Assembly (NCBI GenBank): GCA_023405705.1
Contig: JAEXXR010000639.1
Location: forward strand, 1-6,103
DNA from: Actinomycetes bacterium
GTDB taxonomy: Bacteria > Actinomycetota > Thermoleophilia > Solirubrobacterales > Solirubrobacteraceae
DNA: 6,103 nt
Direction of reading: 5' to 3'
A program made the translations under genes and the position numbers. Of this stretch, positions 1 through 5,367 are shown one piece after another. The notes beneath the pieces are model-generated. The model did not search any database, was not told the DNA's origin, and saw only the letters and a program-made list of their open reading frames with translations. How positions within the stretch are numbered: the first letter of the stretch is position 1; every line of letters begins with the position of its first letter.

Positions 1-77
1 GACCTGCTGCGGTCGCCGCGCGCCCCGCCGCGGCCGCGCCCGCGCCGATCCCGCCGGTCCCGGGTGCCGTCCCGTGA
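1..77 (+). CDS. C-terminal tail of an upstream gene, possibly an ExbB/TolQ/MotA-like channel subunit (partial)
   Basis: An open frame enters from the left edge (first whole codon at base 3) and ends at TGA 75-77. The visible 24 residues are almost only Ala, Pro and Val (ending PPVPGAVP), as in a disordered C-terminal tail. No domain can be seen. The stop overlaps the GTG start of the next gene as GTGA, which implies translational coupling and one operon. DUF2149 genes are commonly preceded by a MotA/TolQ/ExbB proton-channel family gene, so that identity is suggested from the neighbour alone, not from the residues seen here. Confidence 0.5.
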   Translation, partial: PAAVAARPAAAAPAPIPPVPGAVP

Positions 78-403
78 GGCGCACCGGCTTCGGCCGCCAC
101 GGCCAGCCCGACGAGGCGGCCGGCGACCCGCTCGACGGCCTCGTCAACCTGTTCGACGTCGGGATCGTGCTCGCGGTCGCCTTCCTGATCGCCGGGCTGG
201 GCCTGACGGTCGACAGGGACAGCAGGACGATCGTCCGCGAGCCGCTGAGAACCGCGCCGTCCACCCAGACCGGCCCCGGCTCGACCCAGCCGCTCCCCGC
301 CCCGAGCGCCCGCAGCGCCGCGACCGGCCGCGGCGAGAGAGTCGGCTCCGTCTACCGCCTCCCGGACGGCAGCCTCGTGCTGGTCGAGGGCGGGGGGCCG
401 TAG
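74..403 (+). CDS. DUF2149 family single-pass membrane protein
   Basis: This 109-residue protein has the layout of the DUF2149 family (PF09919). A short charged N-terminus is followed by the block DPLDGLVNLFDVGIVLAVAF (residues 18-37), which runs into a single transmembrane helix at about 28-46. Then come a Pro/Ser/Thr/Arg-rich linker (about 57-85) and a C-terminal GERVGSVYRLPDGSLVLVEG block (87-106), like the GTVYRLxDG motif that closes these proteins. The start is GTG 74, inside the previous stop (GTGA overlap); no strong Shine-Dalgarno is seen, as expected for a coupled gene. The family has no proven biochemical role. Because it sits next to ExbB/TolQ/MotA-like genes and has the topology of ExbD/TolR (short cytoplasmic N-terminus, one helix, small extracytoplasmic domain), it may be the partner subunit of an ion-driven membrane energiser. 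The family call rests on motif recognition; the role is inference. Confidence 0.72.
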   Translation: MRRTGFGRHGQPDEAAGDPLDGLVNLFDVGIVLAVAFLIAGLGLTVDRDSRTIVREPLRTAPSTQTGPGSTQPLPAPSARSAATGRGERVGSVYRLPDGSLVLVEGGGP

Positions 404-412
404 TGCGTCGAG

Positions 413-435
413 CCGCGGAGCTGGCCCTCCGGCGG
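413..435. terminator. Candidate bidirectional hairpin between convergent genes
   Basis: CCGCGGAG (413-420), a six-base loop CTGGCC, and CTCCGGCGG (427-435) form an eight-pair stem with one bulged G. It lies wholly in the 32-bp gap between the + strand stop (TAG 401-403) and the - strand permease stop (TGA 438-436), and its right edge touches the latter. There is no T-run on either side, so it is not a textbook intrinsic terminator, though GC-rich actinobacteria often rely on stems without U-tracts. The position is more persuasive than the sequence. Confidence 0.4.
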
Positions 436-2970
436 TCACCCGTCGAACGCCGTCCTCGCAGGCACCCGTGCTGCCCACCAGCCGGGCAGAGCGGTGATCA
501 GGAGAGCGATCGCGGTGACGACGACGACGCTGGTGACCGCTCCGCCGACCCCCACGCTGTGGGAGACGGGGAACCCGGTGACCGTGTTGAGCGCGCGGTC
601 GAGCAGCTGCTGCCCATAGAGGCCGAACAGGGCTCCGGCAGCTGCTCCGACGAAGACGAGCAGACCGGCTTCGAGCAGGAGCGCTCGCCAGAGGCTTCGC
701 GTGCCGATCCCGGTGAGCTTGAGGTCTGCAAGACGCGCCCGCCGTGGCAGGACCATCGCAGCGGTGGCGGCGGCTATCGCCAGCGCCGCCGCGACAATCA
801 GCAGCGTCGCGATGTGCTGGAGCCGGGCAAGGCCGCCGCGCGTCGTGGCGCGGAAGCCGCGCTCGCGCTCCGTCGCCGTCTGCACGCTGAACGGCGAGTC
901 TGGGCCGAGTGCCCGTTCGACCGCGGCGACGCCCGGTTCGATCGGCGTCCCGGCCGTGAACGTCACCTGCAGCGCGCTCGCGTCGTCGCTGCGCCACGCC
1001 GCGCGGTAGTCGTCGGCGTTCAGCACGATGGTTCCCGGAGACCAACCGAAGTTTGTTGTAACCGCTGCGAGGCGCAACGTGACCGGAGTCGGCGCGTCGA
1101 GCTGGAACGGCGTCCCGATCGAGAGGCCGAGCGCATCCACGATGGCCTGCGAGACGACCGCCCAGCCCCCTTCCCGGAGGTGGGTCGCCGCGATGTCGTA
1201 GCTGCCTTCGACGAGCTGGCTCCGAGGGAACGGGAAGCGTGTGTCGATCGGTGGTGCGATCACCCACGTACGGCGATCGCCAATGTCGAGGAAGGCGCTC
1301 CGGTGGAGGTCGGCGGAGGCGACCTCCGGCAGCCCCTCGACTCTCTCCGCGACGCGCGCCGCCGGGAACGAGGAGGTGCCGAGCAGATTGGCGTCGCCGC
1401 GGGCCGAGATCCAGAGGTCCGCTCCTGCGCTGAGCTCGCGCGCGTTCGGGTCGAGCCCACGTTGCAGGTCCCTGCGCGCGCCTTCGATCGCCGTCGCCCC
1501 GAACACGGCGATGGCGGCGATCGCCGCGATCGCGGTCGAGCGGGTGCTGGCGGCGATCAGCTCACCGGTTGCGATGACGGGCACGACGCTGGTGATCCTG
1601 CGGCACACACGGGTGACGAGCGCGATCGCGGCAGTCAACAGGAGCGGCAGACTGAGCAGCATGGCGGCGAGGAGCGTCGCCATGCCGAGCAGAGCGGCAG
1701 CGGGGGCGAGCACGACGATGACCGTCGTCGCGAGCAGCGCCGTCACAGCGCTCGCGAGCGAAGCTCGGCTGATGCCGGTGCGCGGGGTGGTGCGCGCGAG
1801 CCCGGTGTCCTCGACCTCGTCCAGCGGCGCGTCCGAGCGATAGGTGTCGAGCAGCGGGACGAGGGCGGCGCCGACCGCCGCGCAGACGCCTGCAGCGAAC
1901 GACACGAGGACCGTCGGAGCTTCGACGACGCGCCCGGTGCCGACGGGGAACGCGATCGCGAGGTACCCGGGCTCCGGTTGGAAGACGCTGCGAGACAGGG
2001 CCTCTCCGAGCGCGATGCCGAGCACCGAGGCGACCGTCCCGAGCACGAGCGCGTCGCAGACGATCACCTGAATGACGGTGCGCGTGCGGAACCCGGACAT
2101 CCGCATGTCTGCGATCAACGCGCGACGCTCCTTCGCCATCACCAGCATCGCGTTGAAGGCGAAGAGGAACCCGACGAGCGCGGCGATCGCGGCGAACAGG
2201 GACGTCGAGCTGTCGTTCGGCATGGCGAGCTGCTCGAACACCTCGTCGTCGAAGTCGCTGCGGCGCAGATCAAGCCGCTCGCCGGCGATCCTGCTCAGCG
2301 CGGCTCGGACCTCCGCCTCACGTCCGGCGTCCGCGACGACGAGCAGCCGGGAGACCCGGCCGTCCAGGCCGGAGAGCCTCCAGGCTTGACGAAGCGACAC
2401 GACTGCGATTGGGCTGGCGGCCAGAGGCCCGATCTGATCGGGTCCGAGCACGGCCGCGACGGTCGCGGGCGCGTTGCGCCCACGCGTCTGCAGCACCACC
2501 GTCGTTCCAGGGGATGCGCCGAGCCCGGTCGCGACCTCAGCCGGCAGGAGAATCCCGGACAGGCCGCCGAGCCGCTCCGCTGCAGGACCGCGAACGACCG
2601 AACCGCCCAGGTCGGCGAGTCGCTCGTCTGCGGCGAGCACCGTGACCGAGCGCTCGCGGCCGCCCTTCGTGAGGTTTGCCTGAAGCTCGAGCACCGAGGC
2701 GACCGCGCGCACCCCGTCGACCGCTGCGACTCGGTCGGACGTTGCCGCCTCGAAGCCACGTGCGTCGCGAGCTGTCAACTGCCATTGAGCGTCGCCGACG
2801 ACACCGTCGGTGAGCGTCGCGATCGACGCGCGGAGGCTTTGATTCGAGACCTGGACGGCGAACAGGAGCGCGACGCCGACGGCGAACCCGACCAGTGCGA
2901 ACAGCTCTTCGTGTCGTGCGCGGTGACGGAAACGGCGCCACCAGAACCAGCCGAGGTTGCGGAGGCTCAC
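436..2970 (-). CDS. FtsX-type ABC transporter permease, duplicated ten-helix form
   Basis: This 844-residue inner-membrane permease belongs to the FtsX/MacB/LolC superfamily. Hydrophobic segments lie at about 22-40, 255-278, 300-323, 351-373, 404-430, 431-453, 477-494, 718-741, 761-787 and 806-830. Two large polar extracytoplasmic domains (about 45-250 and 505-715) each precede a three-helix FtsX domain. The stretches KERRALIADMRMSGFRTRTV (280-299) and RRARLADLKLTGIGTRSL (743-760) are the two copies of the cytoplasmic coupling loop that contacts the ATPases in this family. The protein ends in the typical basic tail (ARVPARTAFDG). Translation starts at GTG 2970, 20 bases after the ATPase stop, with no clear Shine-Dalgarno; the first helix follows directly, supporting this start. 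FtsX-type permeases do not normally carry solutes through a channel; they couple cytoplasmic ATP use to work outside the membrane (lipid or lipoprotein extraction, peptide or drug expulsion, enzyme activation). The substrate is unknown. With two FtsX halves in one chain, one copy should bind two ATPase subunits, as in YbbAP-like systems. Confidence 0.9.
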   Translation of the reverse strand: MSLRNLGWFWWRRFRHRARHEELFALVGFAVGVALLFAVQVSNQSLRASIATLTDGVVGDAQWQLTARDARGFEAATSDRVAAVDGVRAVASVLELQANLTKGGRERSVTVLAADERLADLGGSVVRGPAAERLGGLSGILLPAEVATGLGASPGTTVVLQTRGRNAPATVAAVLGPDQIGPLAASPIAVVSLRQAWRLSGLDGRVSRLLVVADAGREAEVRAALSRIAGERLDLRRSDFDDEVFEQLAMPNDSSTSLFAAIAALVGFLFAFNAMLVMAKERRALIADMRMSGFRTRTVIQVIVCDALVLGTVASVLGIALGEALSRSVFQPEPGYLAIAFPVGTGRVVEAPTVLVSFAAGVCAAVGAALVPLLDTYRSDAPLDEVEDTGLARTTPRTGISRASLASAVTALLATTVIVVLAPAAALLGMATLLAAMLLSLPLLLTAAIALVTRVCRRITSVVPVIATGELIAASTRSTAIAAIAAIAVFGATAIEGARRDLQRGLDPNARELSAGADLWISARGDANLLGTSSFPAARVAERVEGLPEVASADLHRSAFLDIGDRRTWVIAPPIDTRFPFPRSQLVEGSYDIAATHLREGGWAVVSQAIVDALGLSIGTPFQLDAPTPVTLRLAAVTTNFGWSPGTIVLNADDYRAAWRSDDASALQVTFTAGTPIEPGVAAVERALGPDSPFSVQTATERERGFRATTRGGLARLQHIATLLIVAAALAIAAATAAMVLPRRARLADLKLTGIGTRSLWRALLLEAGLLVFVGAAAGALFGLYGQQLLDRALNTVTGFPVSHSVGVGGAVTSVVVVTAIALLITALPGWWAARVPARTAFDG

Positions 2971-2990
2971 GTGCGTGCGTCGGGCATCTG

Positions 2991-3665
2991 TCAGCGGCCG
3001 ATGACGAGACGGCCGTCACGCAGCGTGTAGACCGTGTCGGCGAACCGCGCCGCCTTTGGGTCGTGCGTCGCGATCACCGTGATCGCGGAGCGTGCTCGCC
3101 CGTGGTTTCGGAGCATTCTCAGGACGGCGCGGCCGCGGACGGTGTCGAGGCTGCCGGTGGGCTCGTCCGCCAACACGAGCGGTGGGTCGTTCGACAGTGC
3201 CTTGGCCAGGGCGAGACGTTGCCGCTCGCCCATCGACAGATCGCCGGTGCGGTGCTCGAGCCGGGTGTCGAGGCCGAGCTGTCGCAGCAGCGGCTCGACC
3301 CGGCGTCGCGCTTCAGGGCGCGGCACGCCGTCGGCGATCAACTTGAGCGCGGCGTTCTCTCCCGCGCTCAAACCGGCAACGAGATGGAACGTCTGCAGCA
3401 CGAGACCGAGATCACGCAGGCGGTAGAGCGTCGCATCGCGTTCGCGCAGGCCGAGCACCGAGCGACCACGGAGTGCGACCTCGCCTCGATCGGGTTCGAG
3501 CACCGCGGCGATGATCTTCAGGAGCGTCGTCTTGCCGGACCCGCTCGGGCCGTAGAGCGCTACGAGCTCACCGCCGCTGACGGTGAGCGAGACGCCGTCG
3601 ATCGCCCGCACGACCTCACCGTCGCCCGTAGGAAACCGCTTGACGAGATCTCGGACTACGAGCAC
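2991..3665 (-). CDS. ABC transporter ATP-binding protein, MacB/LolD type (canonical NBD)
   Basis: A 224-residue cytoplasmic ATPase, full length for the LolD/MacB/YbbA group that serves FtsX-type permeases. All working motifs are visible: A-loop aromatic F11, Walker A GPSGSGKT (39-46), Q-loop Gln at 91 (LVLQTF), signature LSMGERQR (143-150), Walker B LVLADEP with catalytic Glu168, D-loop SLD (172-174) and H-loop His201 (ATHDP). The signature departs from LSGGE only by Met at the third position. Start is GTG 3665, three bases after the stop of the preceding ATPase gene (TGA-gac-GTG), so translation is probably coupled; no strong Shine-Dalgarno is present. It should hydrolyse ATP to drive the downstream permease, either as a homodimer or paired with the degenerate ATPase encoded just upstream. 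It is expected to follow PadR control of the whole operon. Confidence 0.93.
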   Translation of the reverse strand: MLVVRDLVKRFPTGDGEVVRAIDGVSLTVSGGELVALYGPSGSGKTTLLKIIAAVLEPDRGEVALRGRSVLGLRERDATLYRLRDLGLVLQTFHLVAGLSAGENAALKLIADGVPRPEARRRVEPLLRQLGLDTRLEHRTGDLSMGERQRLALAKALSNDPPLVLADEPTGSLDTVRGRAVLRMLRNHGRARSAITVIATHDPKAARFADTVYTLRDGRLVIGR

Positions 3666-3668
3666 GTC

Positions 3669-4391
3669 TCAGGCTGACCCGCCTCGACGGCGAGTAGCAG
3701 CGTTGGTCGGGTCCGAGCGATGGCTCGACGCATGCATCAGCTCGCCGTCGCTGAGGGACATGATGCGGTGGGCACGCAAGGTGTCCGGCAGCGCGGGGAC
3801 CGTGATCAGAACCGTCGTCCCGCGGCTCTCGGTCAGGCGACGCAGCAGCCCGAGCACGACCTCGCGCTCCCGCATGTCGAGCCCTGCGGTCGGGTCGTCG
3901 GCGAGAAGCAGTGCCGGCTCGCCGACGATCGCGCGGGCGAGCGCGGCCAGCGTCCGCTCGGTGTCGGACATCGTGCTCCACCGTGCGTCGGCCCACTGAG
4001 CGGCCTCCATCCGATCGAGCGCGTCAAGCGCGATCTGACGCGCTCGGCGATGCGACGTGGTCTCCAGCAGCGGCAGTGCGACGTAGTCGACGATTGGCAT
4101 CGATTCGGACAAGGGCCCGGAGCGACGCATCCAGGCAACTCCTCGGGGCAGCCCGGCGAGCCGTCCGCGGCGCAGGGGCGCACCGTTCATCCGCACGGTG
4201 CCACTGTCCGGAGCGTCCAGGCCGGCGGCGATTCGCAGCAGCGTCGACTTGCCCGCCGCGCGGCGGCCGAAGACCGCCGCGAGCTGCCCGCCTTCGATCT
4301 CGAACGAGACCGAGTCGAGCACGACCGTCTCGTGCTCTCCTCGGACGTACGTCTTCGTGACCCGGTCGAAGGCGAGCAGCGGTGTCGCCAT
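3669..4391 (-). CDS. Degenerate ABC transporter ATP-binding protein (catalytic motifs lost)
   Basis: A 240-residue ABC ATPase domain that aligns end to end with the LolD/MacB group but lacks most catalytic residues. Retained are an A-loop Tyr15, Walker A GRRAAGKS (42-49, the GxxxxGKS core), the Walker B Asp165 and D-loop GLD (170-172). Changed are the Q-loop Gln (Arg89 in AWMRRSG), the signature (MSDTE, 141-145, for LSGGQ), the catalytic Glu (Asp166 in LLLADDP) and the H-loop His (Val198 in LITVPA). Codons at Walker A and H-loop were read from the bases, and the frame is open throughout, so this is not a frameshift or decayed gene. It probably binds ATP but hydrolyses it poorly or not at all. 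The start is ATG 4391, sharing its A with the PadR stop (TGATG); the frame stays open far upstream to 5273, but that extension overlaps PadR and has no domain. Likely role: an asymmetric or regulatory partner of the neighbouring canonical ATPase. The substrate is unknown. Confidence 0.88.
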   Translation of the reverse strand: MATPLLAFDRVTKTYVRGEHETVVLDSVSFEIEGGQLAAVFGRRAAGKSTLLRIAAGLDAPDSGTVRMNGAPLRRGRLAGLPRGVAWMRRSGPLSESMPIVDYVALPLLETTSHRRARQIALDALDRMEAAQWADARWSTMSDTERTLAALARAIVGEPALLLADDPTAGLDMREREVVLGLLRRLTESRGTTVLITVPALPDTLRAHRIMSLSDGELMHASSHRSDPTNAATRRRGGSA

Positions 4392-4948
4392 CAGCTCGAC
4401 GGGCGTGCGCGCCGCAAGGTCTGCTTCATCAGCGCGCGGGCCTCTTGGAGCGCCTCGACGGTCACAGCCAGCTGCGCTGCCTCGGTGCGCGTGAGCCACG
4501 CCTGGCCGATCACTCGCCATTCGGCTGCAGGGTCGGTCAGCACGGTCACGTCGGCGCCGGCGCCGGCGAGCTGTTCGATGCGATCCAGGCACATCTGCTC
4601 CTGGGTGCGCGTCTGCTCGATCAGGACCGGCAAGTCGTCGTCCGTCGCGAAGGCGATCTTTACGAACATCTCGTCGCGCATGGGCATCAGGTCCGGCGGC
4701 GTGCGCAGCCACGTCCTGAACTCTTCGCGTCCTTGCTCGGTCGCCTCGTACCACGTGACGTTGCGATGCGCAGAGGAGTCGGCGCGGCGCCGCACGTATC
4801 CGCGCGCGTGCAGTCTGAGCAGAGCCGGATAGACCGCCGTCTTCGACGGCCGCCAGACCCCTATCCGCTTCTCGAAGCGCTGAACGAGCTCGTATCCGTA
4901 ACCGGGACGTTCGATGACGAGCCCCAGCACCGCATGCTTCACCGACAT
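4391..4948 (-). CDS. PadR family transcriptional regulator
   Basis: A 185-residue repressor of the PadR family in its longer form. The N-terminal winged helix starts with MSVKHAVLGLVIERPGYGYE (1-20). Next come the recognition-helix region (about 31-52, with AVYPALLRLHARGYV at 38-52) and a wing ending WYEATEQGREEF (66-77). A mostly helical C-terminal half (about 90-180, the Vir_act_alpha_C type) is used for dimer formation. ATG 4948 is chosen because the family motif begins there and a GGGGAG ribosome site lies 11 bases upstream; the frame is open back to 5170 but that part has no PadR character. The gene is first in a four-gene run and overlaps the next start by one base. PadR regulators beside ABC efflux genes typically repress their own operon and release DNA on binding a drug or other ligand, so autoregulation through the palindromes just upstream is expected. 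The inducer cannot be read from sequence. Confidence 0.92.
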   Translation of the reverse strand: MSVKHAVLGLVIERPGYGYELVQRFEKRIGVWRPSKTAVYPALLRLHARGYVRRRADSSAHRNVTWYEATEQGREEFRTWLRTPPDLMPMRDEMFVKIAFATDDDLPVLIEQTRTQEQMCLDRIEQLAGAGADVTVLTDPAAEWRVIGQAWLTRTEAAQLAVTVEALQEARALMKQTLRRARPSS

Positions 4949-4959
4949 CCCCGTGTTCG

Positions 4960-4965
4960 CTCCCC
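4960..4965 (-). promoter_or_regulatory. Ribosome binding site of the PadR gene
   Basis: On the - strand GGGGAG lies 11 bases before ATG 4948. It is the best Shine-Dalgarno match in this area and supports the 185-residue start over the longer open frame that reaches 5170. Confidence 0.6.
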
Positions 4966-4992
4966 AAAGTCGCTGAGAGACGCAAACGTACA

Positions 4993-5006
4993 GCACAGAC
5001 CTGTGC
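4993..5006. promoter_or_regulatory. 14-bp inverted repeat, candidate PadR operator
   Basis: GCACAG-AC-CTGTGC is a perfect inverted repeat (6-bp arms, 2-bp spacer) centred about 50 bp upstream of the PadR start. A weak -10-like TACGTT (- strand, 4991-4986) begins two bases from its edge, with no good -35. A dimeric repressor bound here would cover the promoter. PadR operators often have inverted TGT/ACA elements; this site shares CTGTGC/GCACAG but is not the ATGT-N8-ACAT form, so the assignment is inference. Confidence 0.45.
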
Positions 5007-5027
5007 GAATCGCGAGGTTGCGCCGGA

Positions 5028-5039
5028 GGTTCGCGAACC
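5028..5039. promoter_or_regulatory. 12-bp perfect palindrome, second candidate operator
   Basis: GGTTCGCGAACC is an uninterrupted 12-bp palindrome about 85 bp upstream of the PadR start and 33 bp from the centre of the 14-bp inverted repeat, close to three helical turns. It may be a second binding site or belong to another factor. It shares no core sequence with the first repeat, and short palindromes made of G, C and one TT/AA pair arise fairly often in DNA this GC-rich. Confidence 0.3.
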
Positions 5040-5044
5040 CGCTT

Positions 5045-5102
5045 GCGCCGCAGTCCCGACCGCCACCATGAGGGGGTGCAGGCGGAGCCGGAACTGCGGC
5101 GC
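5045..5102. repeat. Long imperfect stem-loop with a perfect 10-bp outer stem
   Basis: GCGCCGCAGT (5045-5054) is the exact reverse complement of ACTGCGGCGC (5093-5102). After one C·A mismatch the pairing continues CCG/CGG (5056-5058 with 5089-5091), then CCGC/GCGG (5060-5063 with 5082-5085) and CACC/GGTG (5064-5067 with 5075-5078). The whole 58-base element can fold into one long rod. It lies about 100 bp upstream of the PadR start, so it is either in the 5' leader of the operon mRNA or just upstream of its promoter. No T-run follows on either strand. It could be a leader regulatory fold, a small RNA or the terminator of the upstream gene. Confidence 0.45.
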
Positions 5103-5133
5103 TCCCAGTCGAGCGGCATGACGCATGCGGTCC

Positions 5134-5158
5134 GGCGTGCGAAGGGAACAAGCACGCC
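5134..5158. terminator. Hairpin, candidate terminator of the membrane protein transcript
   Basis: GGCGTGC (5134-5140) and GCACGCC (5152-5158) form a perfect 7-bp stem around an 11-base loop. It sits about 210 bases past the stop of the - strand membrane gene and before the PadR operon, where a terminator would make sense, but no U-tract follows. It may equally be part of the operon leader. Confidence 0.3.
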
Positions 5159-5168
5159 AGGAAACGGC

Positions 5169-5196
5169 ACCGCCGGACGCCGCCGACCTCGGCGGT
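5169..5196. repeat. Two competing hairpins sharing one arm
   Basis: The segment TCGGCGGT (5189-5196) can pair with ACCGCCG (5169-5175, arm CGGCGGT 5190-5196, 14-base loop). It can also pair with CCGCCGA (5180-5186, arm TCGGCGG 5189-5195), although that stem must open at its two-base loop. Both stems are perfect over seven pairs and exclude each other. This could act as a terminator or a switching element, or simply reflect a CCGCC-rich stretch. Confidence 0.25.
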
Positions 5197-5219
5197 CTGG
5201 GCACTGGGAATGAGTCCAT

Positions 5220-5253
5220 GACGATAGGTGAGACCGACCGCGGGGACGATAGG
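5220..5253 (-). repeat. 9-bp direct repeat containing -10-like sequences
   Basis: GACGATAGG occurs at 5220-5228 and again at 5245-5253, 25 bp apart. Read on the - strand each copy is CCTATCGTC and contains TATCGT, which resembles a -10 box for transcription toward PadR. No good -35 was found about 17 bp before either copy. A promoter or activator site is possible but weakly supported. Confidence 0.2.
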
Positions 5254-5367
5254 ACTCCGTTGCAGCACCGCACAGCCCTAACGCTCAGTACTGAATGTTG
5301 ACGCCGCTCGAGTGCTATCCGTTCCGATGCAGCCGGCGCCCCTGCGCGACAGCGTCGTCTGACACCC

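Larger units (their letters stand above)
4949..5367. other. 419-bp intergenic region upstream of the efflux operon
   Basis: There is no convincing gene between the PadR start and the stop of the membrane protein on its right; both flanking genes are on the - strand. Frames that stay open here, including upstream extensions of PadR and of the degenerate ATPase, show no domain, helix or ribosome site. The region holds two palindromes near the PadR start, three stem-loops (5045-5196), a 9-bp direct repeat (5220-5253) and a 10-bp palindrome TCAGTACTGA (5285-5294). It probably contains the transcription end of the membrane gene and the promoter and operators of the PadR operon. No strong sigma-70-like -35/-10 pair was found. 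Confidence 0.6.

Noticed and set aside
64..3030. Open frame of 988 codons on the + strand
   Set aside because: It is antisense to the permease gene for most of its length. Its product is Arg/Glu/Gly-rich with no domain or membrane pattern, whereas the opposite strand gives a textbook FtsX permease. Long stop-free antisense frames are common in DNA this GC-rich.
3616..3999. Alternative frames of about 126-138 codons across the degenerate ATPase, tested as a sign of a frameshift
   Set aside because: The ATPase frame keeps the expected order and spacing of motifs from Walker A to the H-loop position, so the missing residues are true substitutions.
4949..5170. Longer PadR start giving 259 residues
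   Set aside because: The extra residues do not resemble PadR proteins. ATG 4948 matches the family start and has a ribosome site, and the extension would swallow the palindromes and stem-loops.
4939..5268. 109-codon open frame on the - strand in the intergenic region
   Set aside because: It overlaps the PadR start, has no ribosome site or domain, and has a Ser/Pro/Arg-rich composition typical of a non-coding frame.
4392..5273. N-terminal extension of the degenerate ATPase upstream of ATG 4391
   Set aside because: The extension overlaps the whole PadR gene in another frame, is Arg/Ala-rich and has no domain. The ABC domain begins right after ATG 4391, which forms a TGATG junction with PadR.
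5218..5301. Small + strand frame of 27 codons (MTIGETDRGD...)
   Set aside because: It has only a weak upstream purine stretch, no hydrophobic or conserved pattern, and nothing in its context suggests a small protein.
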